The notes under the pieces: model-generated | The model's database searches: none | Told to the model about the DNA's origin: nothing | What the model saw: the letters and a program-made list of their open reading frames with translations, nothing else | Shown here: positions 20,136 to 26,958 of the stretch, one piece after another | Layout: every line of letters starts with the position of its first letter | How positions within the stretch are numbered: position 1 is the stretch's first letter | DNA from: Haplomitrium mnioides | Lineage: Eukaryota; Marchantiophyta; Haplomitriopsida; Calobryales | Assembly (NCBI GenBank): GCA_049999725.1 | Contig: JBNGIS010011192.1 | Span: 1 to 26,958 of the forward strand | DNA: 26,958 bases | Direction: 5' to 3' | Made by a program: the position numbers and the translations under genes

Positions 20136-20694
20136 GGGGACAAAACTTTCAAACATCAACTAGCTAAAAAGTTGACAACAGCTGCAAAAGAACAAAAAAA
20201 GGTTAGGGGTCAAAGAAGCCCCAGAAGATCAAGACCAGCCTTCCACTCTTGTTTCCTGTCCTCCTGCTTTCCTTCTTCATTTCCAAAAGGCTAGAGAGTG
20301 GAAGTCAAGGCAGCAAAGCGGTGCTGCATTTCTTACAACTAAAGGAGTTGTGAGAGACAAAGACGAGAACTTAATGTCTTCTGTCGATGGTCTCAACGTG
20401 GCGCTTTACCAAGTCCACGGGGAGGCCAACGCTCGACAGTTGAAGGGCTTGGTGAAACCTAGGTGTTTCACTTTGGCTATTGCAGACATTTCTTATAGTT
20501 ACAACCTTGAGGAATATAAATGTGGAGATTCTGAACCATTTTCAAAAGATGACATTTTTGACATGGTTTCATCTTTTGCAGCAATTACAACATTGGATTT
20601 TTTTGTCTTTTGTTATTATACACTAATTGCAACAGTTTGGTATCGTTGAGGATGCCCTTTCAGAAGTTTGTTGTGCAATCGACCATGACATCTG

Positions 20695-20792
20695 GTAAGT
20701 TGTTCTTTGATTTTTTATTTTTTAATTTCTCTTTTTTACTTTTCTTGCATTTTGGTTGCAGTGTTTAATTTGTTTATTTTTCTTTTTACATG
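20695..20792 (+). other. Intron 2 of copy A
   Basis: The donor CTG/GTAAGTTG is intact and lies at the same codon as the intron in copy B (exon end ATCGACCATGACATCTG). One AG acceptor (TTGGTTGCAG) occurs at 20761. The matching exon in copy B starts about 30 bp later, so the original acceptor was probably at 20792 and has lost its AG. The exon resumes with GACAAGAGCAACATTCATC. Confidence 0.55.
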
Positions 20793-21410
20793 GACAAGAG
20801 CAACATTCATCATTCTGGTGGTTCTAGAATTGCACAAACCCACAAATATTGGACTATGGGCTATTGGATGAAAGAGGGGAAGAGGAGCATGAGGCTTTTA
20901 AATTTGCAGCCTGCTCTTGCGACTGGACTTCCTCAACAAATTATGCGTAGTGTTTTTAGTTGTCTTGCAGTTTCTGCCAAACTTAAACACCCAAGAGATG
21001 ATGTTCTTGTCAATTTTTATCAAAAGCCATATGCGCTTTACAATTTTTTCATCGACCATTTGTCAATATAGCAGGATTAGATCTTAGATCTTTGCTTTGG
21101 GTCGGGCATAGGCCTTGTCTGTGCTTTAAATCTTATGAAAAATTGCATCGCAATGGAATATGATAGACGTCATTCTATCTACATTCCTCATAGGGTTTTG
21201 GAGATGGCTTTCTTGCCATCCGATGTGACTGAGTCATAAATAATTTATGCATACAATAAGGAACTTGTTCCTCCTGGTATTGTAGGTGCTACTAGTGATT
21301 TTATCATAATATCTGGGACTGGAAAGTCTCGACATGACTCTCTAATAGCTGCAAATGCTCAGCCTTTGGATTTAGATGAGACAACTCCTTGCGAGGAAGA
21401 TAGAGCCTGA

Positions 21411-21685
21411 TCATCTGTTTGAACAAACTATTTTATTAATAAAGTATTTTTCTTACAAAGTTTTATTTGCCAAAGTTTCAACTTGTTGCACTCTCAATCC
21501 ATTTCAAGTCTTTTCATCACGATTCAATTTGGTACGCTTAAGAATGGTTTGGAGTCAATTGCTAGTATAAGAATGGTTTGAAGTCAATTGCTAATCTAAG
21601 AATGGTTTGGTGTCCCTATGCACATGGACTTGGAGTCCATATGCACATGAACTCTTGCAATCTTTGGCCGCTCAAGCTTTACACT
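21411..21685. other. 3' flank of copy A
   Basis: No gene. A short direct repeat, AAGAATGGTTTG, occurs at about 21541, 21570 and 21599. At 21612-21655 a CTATGCACATGGACTTGGAG unit is followed by GTCCATATGCACATG, again of the palindromic family. Frame 21376-21570 is not supported as a gene. Confidence 0.45.
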
Positions 21686-21975
21686 CTTGTTTGGAGTTTA
21701 TGCGCACATAAGCTTTCTAGTTCTTGTTCGGAGTCTATGCGCGCCTGAGCTTTAAGGTTCTTGTTCAAAGTCTCTGCATACATAAGCCAAAGGGTTCTCA
21801 TTGACAGTCTATGTGTGCATAGGCTTTAGGGTTCTTGTTTAGAGTCTTAGCGCACATATGCTTTAGAGTATAAGCACGCATAGGCTTTAGGAATCTCGTT
21901 CGGAGTCTATACGTGCATAGGCTTTAGGGTTCTAGTTTGGAGTCTATGCTTGCATAGGATTTAACAACTATGACG
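21686..21975. repeat. 37-bp tandem array with palindromic cores
   Basis: Units start CTTGTTNGGAGTCTATGCGC at 21686, 21723, 21760, 21797 and 21834, exactly 37 bp apart, then irregular copies to about 21975. Each has the core AGTCTATGCGCGCATAGGC followed by TTTAGGGTT. The core is the same as in the 52-bp array, the rest of the unit is different. Confidence 0.95.
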
Positions 21976-22326
21976 CTCAAAAACTGGTTCAAAGTCTGTA
22001 CCCGACTAAACATCCATGTTTGCATATAATTTTTTTTCATAAAAAGATATATGCTTAATTTAATTTTTGATGAATTTAGTGTATTCACAATAATGTAAGG
22101 TCTTAATAAAATATTTCAATAACCAAAATGCTTGTCTTCTAGAGTGTTTTTTATAAAGAAATTTTCAAAATATAATCTCAATGTAAAATACGCAATTTGT
22201 ATTTCTAGAAAACGATTTTCTTAACGAAAAAAAAATCACAAACGTAAAATTGATGTTTTTCAATACCAAATCACAAAAATAATATTTTTGACTACCAAGT
22301 GAAACATGAACCCATTAGTGGTTCCT
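21976..22326. other. AT-rich right arm of element A
   Basis: No genes. In reverse complement it shows the same general make-up as the arm starting at 9526, but clear alignment is limited to the terminus. Confidence 0.5.
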
Positions 22327-22346
22327 GGTTCAAAGTAGCGACTGTT
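22327..22346 (-). repeat. Right terminal inverted repeat of element A
   Basis: GGTTCAAAGTAGCGACTGTT, the inverted partner of 16576-16595. Confidence 0.7.
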
Positions 22347-23640
22347 CATACAATTGCCCATGGGCAAAAACATGATTTTTAAGGTACAAACCGACTTTCT
22401 TAAACGTCTGTCCTTGAGACTTGTTGATAGTCATGGCATATGCAACGCAAGTCGAAAATTGTATATGTTGAATTGGAAAAGGAAGACCGAATGATTTAGT
22501 AACCAATGGGATGCGTGGAAGAAATACAATATGACCTACATGGTCGCTTGTTAAAACCTCCACCTCAACAACATGATTTGACCACTGTTGAACAATGAGT
22601 CAAGTGTCATTGCACAGACCATTAGGTGGGTCAATGTTATGCAAGAGCATTATATGCATACCAATTTTGAGCAAGAGCTTATGTGGAGGCCAACCACTGA
22701 TATCCAAAGAGTGCAGATACTCAATAGTAATGACATTAACGCAGACTAGATTAGCAACCTTGTTCGTAATATAAAAAAAAAACTATGTTGTTGCTTTAGT
22801 ACTACCTTTAAAAAATTCAGCGTTGATTTGGCCAATATCATCATTTTGTGCTGCAATGATGGCTTGTCCACTTGAATATTCATATGTCCCACATTCAACT
22901 TGGGTAACTCCATGATATACTACACTGATCATGCCATTCAATGATTGTTCACACACCAACATACGTGGTGGGCAGTGAATATAATCATCATTGACATGTT
23001 GCAGCTTGTTTTTAGCAAGTGCCAAAAGCCAATCTGCAAATGTTTGATTTCCCAATTGTGTTTGAGGTGCAAAATTGTAGGACGTGCATGTTCTAATGAA
23101 GTAAATGCATATGCACTTGGCTCCAAAGGTAGGATTCTTTGATTGATGCTGCAATAATGTGTGGACGTAACCTTGTAGGAATCATAGGCAAGACTTGTCT
23201 AGAATCACTACATATTACAAAAGTGATTCCCCCAAATGGGACATTGCGCTGGGTGATATCACGAAGCATACAATAAATAACTTCAAAGGAAAACTTATAC
23301 AACATGGGCACCTCACCCCAAAGTACCAACTTGGTCTGTCATATCATCTCTCCAAGACCTCCTTGGCGCTGGATGTTGCATCCATATCAATAGGAATTTT
23401 AAAGCGTGAATTGGCAATTCTTTCACCTTGTAGCAAAAGTGCAGTGATTTCATATGAGACCACTGCTAAGGTAATTTTTCTTTGCCCGCACACTGCTTTG
23501 AAAATCAAGTTCTTCAAATATGTCTTTCCACGTACCACCAGACCCATCAATGAAGTAGATTTTATCTGATACATCAAGTGCACATGATTGTAAAATGCTT
23601 TTATAAGCTTTCTTTTGCTCTGTATTCAAAGTTGGAGCCT
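22347..23640 (-). pseudogene. Helitron Pif1-like helicase domain
   Basis: The fragments run in order. TLNTEQKKAYKSIL (near 23630) is the start of the domain. Walker A, DGSGGT...GKTYL, is split by a one-base insertion near 23531-23535. IANSRFKIPIDMDATSS follows. Walker B is LWGEVPM (near 23310), where the expected Asp-Glu is Gly-Glu. Then come FGGITFVICSDSRQVLPMIP (near 23230), FADWLLALA (near 23030), and AIIAAQNDDIGQINAEF (near 22830). [20 protein letters not shown] (near 22650), CVAYAMTINKSQGQTFKKVG (near 22410) and FAHGQLY (22347-22370) follow. In live elements this unwinds DNA during rolling-circle transposition. The reading breaks at GQLY because of element A. The order and spacing match the family well. 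Frameshifts occur between most blocks. Confidence 0.88.
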
Positions 23641-24076
23641 ATTGAACAACTTTTTTTGTCAGTTCCATAGCACTGAAGCTCAATTATTCAACAACAAAAT
23701 GGTTGTACAATTCCTCAATGTCAAAATCAGGCTGAGGAAAGCCAAAGTCATTCAATGTCATGTCAAGTGCTCCAAGAAGTTGGCCAATCAAGTTCAATGC
23801 CATACTATAAACCTACTCTTGTGTCGGGTTTTTTGATCCATTTTAGCAAAGCTAATGAGCACAGTCGTTAGAGAATGGATCTTTAAATTGCTCCCAAAGT
23901 TGGCAAGGATTGGCATATAGGCCATGTATCAAAATGGTAGCAAAAAGTGAGTGTAATTGGCTACCAATTTGCATGAGTGGCTCCTCTTGCAAAGATAACG
24001 CCCACTCATCATCATTCTCAAAAAAACCACACGCAACACATGCTGCTTTGAACGTGTTAAATGTTGTGCCCTCGTG

Positions 24077-24107
<31 letters not shown>

Positions 24108-24450
24108 ACAATTGGCCACCCTCTACAATAGTGAAAAGTGTGTGCATGAAGTATCTTTCTTCTACTGAGAGGTTTACTAAGTAAAGACGACTAATTGCCA
24201 TACCTTTCTTTCGGATTGTCCACACCTTGGTAGAATTGTTCCATGTGAAAGGGAAGTCCAAATAAGATGTCTCCTTTGCTAAAGAACATTCGCGATTTGC
24301 TTCAAACCACTGAACCAATGTGGTTTTGCGTGCTTGTTTACTATTCATAGTAGCTTGAAGGTCTCCATGAGCATTGAACATAGCATTCTGATGATCTGGT
24401 AAGTGAACTTGTAGTCGTTGGATTGATGGGAAGCCATCATGCATTTTGAA
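23641..24450 (-). pseudogene. Helitron linker between Rep and helicase
   Basis: RLQVHLPDHQNAMFN, then KTTLVQWFEANRECSLA, then YLDFPFTWNNSTKVW and LSVEERYFMHTLF on the minus strand match the conserved linker of plant Helitron proteins. A (TA)13 microsatellite then shifts the frame. The other frame continues with TFNTFKAACVACGFFENDDE and WALSLQEEP, as expected from the family (CxxxGLLxxDxEW). The frame ends near 23855. Up to 23641 only short stretches resembling the approach to the helicase domain remain (for example GFPQPDFDIEEL). Confidence 0.8.
24077..24102. repeat. (TA)13 microsatellite within Helitron coding region
   Basis: A run of 13 TA units. It replaces about eight codons of the conserved linker and shifts the frame. 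Confidence 0.95.
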
Positions 24451-25437
24451 ACCTATTATGCGTCATGTTGCTTCAAAAGCATATACATAGCGTGCTTCAA
24501 TGTATTGTTGGATCTCATCAACATTTTGCAACATAATTATGGCTCTATCATGATCTTTGTAAACGTATTTGAAGAGGTACTTGACTGCAACAATAGAAGA
24601 ACAAATCTATTAATAGTGATTAACAGTAAATACTTTTTCTGCATGTTCTCTTTTCCTACTTAAGAAGGTACCTACCTCAACATTAATGTGTGCATTATGC
24701 CTTGATGTCAAAAGCAAAGAATGAAGGACAATCCATCGATTATCCACACATCGACTTTTTGCATCAACAAATATGCATCCATTATCTTGTCGTCTATACA
24801 CAGAATACCCATGTTTTTCTATACACTTAATGTCAAAAAATTGTCAAAGATATTGTTTTGAACACTTTCCCTTCACCATGCATGTTGTGTTTGGCTTCTT
24901 TACACCACATGGTTCATGCACCAAACAACATGTCACAACCTTATAGACTTCAGATTGGGTCAATGGGTTTGGAATCTTAGTTGACACAACAAAGTCAACT
25001 TCATCAATGCTTCTTAATTTTGATTGTTCATCCAACATCAACAAAATATGCGTATGTGGTAAGCCTTGTTTCTGAAACTCAATCACATGACAGTAGCTCA
25101 ATATTGTGCCAGAAATCTTTTTATCTTTGATATCCATCATGAGCTCATTGAATCTAATGTGAAAGACACGTGCGATCAAATTTGATTGATCTTGTGACAC
25201 CTGACCTTCTTCCAACTCTTTAATGATCTTCGTCCACTTTGGGTTACATGTGAATGTGATGAAGAGATCTGGTCGCCCAAAATATTGCACAATAGCCATT
25301 GTGTCTTGGTATAATTGGATCATTTTCTTGTACTCTCCAAAAAATGATGATGGCAAAATCATCCTACGCCCTACTTGTGCTTCATCATGATCTCCCTTAT
25401 TCAACCCATCTATGATGCTTGAATATAACTCACACAC
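24451..25437 (-). pseudogene. Helitron Rep (HUH) endonuclease domain
   Basis: The frame 25437-24844 has RRMILPSSFFGEYKKM, YQDTMAIVQYFGRPDLF, FTCNPKW and VIEFQKQGLPHTHILLM. The PHTH is the two-His HUH motif that binds metal. IPNP, VHEPCG and GKCSKQYL then follow. The next frame (24801-24610) has DNRWIVLHSLLLTSRHNAHI and NVEV. After a 91-bp GT...AG stretch (24585-24675) that looks intron-like but does not restore the phase, KYLFKYVYKDHDRA supplies the tyrosine region. EARYVYAFEAT and a TGA in place of the usual Trp follow. In live elements this nicks and joins DNA at the Helitron ends. Key His and Tyr positions survive, but the frame is broken. Confidence 0.88.
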
Positions 25438-26470
25438 AATGTTGATTGGTTGTCAATTAGAAATTGAAGTCGATTTTGTTCCACACATGTCTAAGCATCA
25501 ACTATAGACTGTTGGAGCAAGTGTCTAGACAAAAATATATAATCTGTAGGCTAACGTAGATGAAGCATGTAAGCATAATACTGCATTTTTGAGATGCACA
25601 TAGAGCCTCCTTTCTGACAAATAGTAGAGGGATCATTATTGTCAAAGTCTATGTCATTGAACGTATAGCCTCTAAATTGGAATGCATGTTGACCATCCTA
25701 AATGCACGTCTTAGAAGAGTAGAACGTAATGGAGCGGTGTATATCCTGAATGCAATGTTGATACCCATTGTAAAATCCCATTTCTATGTTTGAAAATGAT
25801 GTCATGATTAAATATGCTGCCATCATGCCCATCGTCCACCATAATCACACCAATTTTGTCTATTGTAGGATTGTTATATCGACGTTGATCTTGCAATTGC
25901 AACGATAGCAATCGTAGTTCAAGTTCAACTACAGGCTCTTCTACCATCCTTTGAACCACATTGTCATACAATTTTGCATATGGATTAACTATTTGCAACA
26001 TGCTTTGTAGTTTTTCCATAGTGCTTTCATTCAAACAGTAAAAAATAGGCATCCAACCATTTAGTGTTGCATTGCTATTAGCAGTATAAAGTTGAGAAAA
26101 CTTTTGTGTTTGATCTTCATCTGGCAACATGCTACCTATCATATGATACAAAGAGCCATGCAATCAAAAAGTATATACGTTACCTGTAGCAAAACACTCA
26201 TCAATCCTTGCCTCTAGTCATGTGAAAGAAAGAGCGATATTATACACACATATATTATGAAAAAACGCCTTTGGATCTTGTGTCTACACTTTTAGTAGAC
26301 TCTTTAAAGGATCAGGTGGATTAACCAAAGGTGGAAGTTCAATCTTGCCTTGATCACAACACATCAAGAATAATGGTCGACTCTTTAAACTCTTATTAAT
26401 CCGCTCTTCAATCCACTGAAGAGCATGGCATGACATGCATTGAATACTCATTCACCCACATTTGTGGCGT
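25438..26470 (-). pseudogene. Helitron N-terminal domain
   Basis: From about 26440 the minus strand reads LQWIEERINKSLKSRPLFLM, CCDQGKIELPPL and FFHNICVYNIALSF. HGSLYHMIGSMLPDEDQ and FSQLYTANSNA follow, then NPYAKLYDNV. Further on are NHDIIFKHRNGILQWVS and YTPLHYVLLF (25711-26163), and then MQYYAYMLHLR, SRHLLQQSIVDA and CVEQNRLQFL (25450-25600), with two TAG/TAA-type stops. This is the conserved sequence leading into the Rep domain. The upstream zinc-finger part is not recognisable. Confidence 0.85.
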
Positions 26471-26799
26471 AAAGAGCAAGTCATATCAAGTGGTCAACAT
26501 GCCAGTGGATGTTCAAGATGGGCAACACGTGCTTCTCGATGTTAGGTATGAATTACCTCTCGAGTTATAACTGCTTGGGCTTCTGTTTGATTTCCTCCAT
26601 GTGCAACATGTGTGTAGCTAATTGTGGTGCAAATTGATGATACACGCTCTGATGTAAGAGCAATCCTCTGAGCAACATGTCATTCTTGTCATAGATGGTT
26701 CTTTCGAGAGCATAGGCTTTCAGAAATCTAGTATCAATTTTCCAATTTTGAAGTTCTTAGTGAGTGTGACGTCCAACAATTGTTGGAATACATGAAACA
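26471..26799. other. Stretch between Helitron N-terminus and next element
   Basis: No clear coding. It may hold the remains of the Helitron 5' coding part or leader. A perfect CCAACAATTGTTGG palindrome lies at 26773-26786. Confidence 0.35.
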
Positions 26800-26958
26800 A
26801 AGCAAACACAATGGCTGCTACTTTGAACCAAGAATAGACTACTTAGAACATGAACTTTTTTTATAGGAAAAAATGTGGTTTTTGAGCTCAAAAAAGAGAG
26901 AAAACAAGGTTATTTTTTAAAACAAAAAGTACATGAGTTTTTGAGCTTTATTTTTGGT
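26800..26958 (+). mobile_element. Left terminus of a further element copy (D), runs off the window
   Basis: Begins AATGGCTGCTACTTTGAACC and continues with GAACTTTTTTT, GGTTATTTTTTAAA, CAAAAAGTACATGAG and TTTATTTTTGGT. It follows the first ~155 bp of element A left arm (16576-16731) closely. Confidence 0.7.

Larger units (their letters stand above)
18320..21410 (+). pseudogene. ParB-like/DNA methyltransferase fusion gene, copy A
   Basis: Exon 1 (about 18320-19804) is a single frame. It starts with a Lys/Ser/Pro-rich basic stretch (KKKKKLVTKKKKPAPS). Then come LNEDFVELLAQRIL, HSFFIVVVDPKCG and a GNHSAVAR motif (19103-19126), then YVCLTQTEACIFATHNN. This matches the ParB/sulfiredoxin fold order of strand, G-x-H-R/S helix and T-x-x-EA helix. 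Exon 2 (from 20136) has ALYQVHGEANARQLKGL, then FTLAIADISYSYN, a motif IV with Pro changed to Ser. After a further intron come NIHHSGGSRIAQTHKYW and KHPRDD. Motif I, ILDLCFGSGIGLVCAL, then NCIAMEYDRRHS, ends the catalytic part (21090-21190). The order IV then I is that of beta-class N4-cytosine/N6-adenine methyltransferases. Stops at 18770, 18782, 18794, 18932, 19100, 19127 and 19277, more beyond these, and frameshifts near 20290 and 21070 show it is dead. The exact substrate is unknown. Confidence 0.7.
16576..22346 (+). mobile_element. Element A: TIR-flanked insertion carrying ParB-methyltransferase gene
   Basis: A 5.77-kb insertion that splits the Helitron helicase between its GQLY and VALS residues. 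The ends are imperfect 20-bp inverted repeats, about 17 of 20 matching: AACAACCACTACTTTGAACC on the left and the reverse complement of AACAGTCGCTACTTTGAACC on the right. The direct repeat at the target is unclear: CAT is present on both sides, and a decayed 7-bp duplication (CATTATA versus CATACAA) is possible. The order is left arm with a 52-bp palindromic array, gene, 37-bp palindromic array, and AT-rich right arm. No transposase, RT or recombinase is visible, so mobilisation was probably in trans or by an unknown means. Confidence 0.7.
22347..26799 (-). mobile_element. Autonomous-type Helitron, decayed, interrupted by element A
   Basis: Minus-strand coding remnants follow the order of a plant Helitron protein. 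From right to left they are: N-terminal domain (about 26470-25510), Rep/HUH endonuclease (25437-24450), linker (24444-23860), and Pif1-like helicase (23640-22347, plus 16569-16474). Many stops and shifts are present. Another copy of the element A terminus begins at 26800, so the 5' end of the Helitron is not in view. The 3' CTRR end was not found. Confidence 0.85.

Noticed and set aside
23615-24131. Plus-strand open frames at 23615-23836 and 23910-24131
   Set aside because: They lie opposite recognisable Helitron coding sequence on the minus strand.
24585-24675. Intron in the Helitron Rep gene
   Set aside because: Ends are GT and AG, but removing it does not restore the reading phase between NVE and KYLFKY. 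Kept only as a note in the Rep entry.

Overview
The window looks like repeat-rich nuclear DNA of a land plant. No intact host gene is recognisable. The plant call rests on element types I can read: a Helitron with Rep and Pif1-like helicase, a MULE (MuDR-type) transposase, and a DUF4283-type gag/ORF1 with a CCHC knuckle. GT-AG introns also occur. Within plants I cannot place it firmly; a fern or other seed-free lineage is my guess. Almost every reading frame is broken by stops and frameshifts.

Layout. 1-2.8 kb: non-LTR retroelement debris on both strands (a C-terminal LINE ORF2 piece on +, a DUF4283 ORF1 piece on -). 2.9-3.4 kb: a possible LTR. 3.8-8.2 kb: non-coding repeats, namely a degenerate tandem repeat, a three-copy unit, two related small inverted-repeat elements, and a 10-N assembly gap flanked by an exact 47-bp duplication. 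8.8-9.5 kb: a MULE transposase remnant on +, cut off by the terminus of another element at 9506. 9.5-11.9 kb: that element, carrying copy B (-) of an unusual gene. 11.9-13.1 kb: sequence resembling the left arm of the same element family. 13.4-14.3 kb: an unrecognised decayed frame (-). 15.0-16.57 kb: the 3' side of a Helitron on -, including the last residues of its helicase. 16,576-22,346: a 5.77-kb element (A) with imperfect 20-bp terminal inverted repeats, inserted inside the Helitron helicase gene. 22,347-26,799: the rest of the Helitron. 26,800-end: the terminus of another copy of the same family.

The most interesting content is the gene in element A (18,320-21,410, +) and its second copy B (10,572-11,875, -). 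The conceptual product joins a ParB/sulfiredoxin-like domain (GNHS motif) to a DNA amino-methyltransferase-like domain. The methyltransferase motifs are in permuted order: a DIPY motif IV first, then an ILDLCFGSG motif I. Fusions of this kind are familiar in bacteria and phages. Here the gene has introns and lies inside an apparent plant transposon with no visible transposase. The element is also packed with palindromic units built on GTCYATGCGCGCATRGAC, arranged as 52-bp, 37-bp and roughly 24-bp arrays in both arms and in an intron. Such palindromes could be binding or modification sites for the encoded protein; that is inference.
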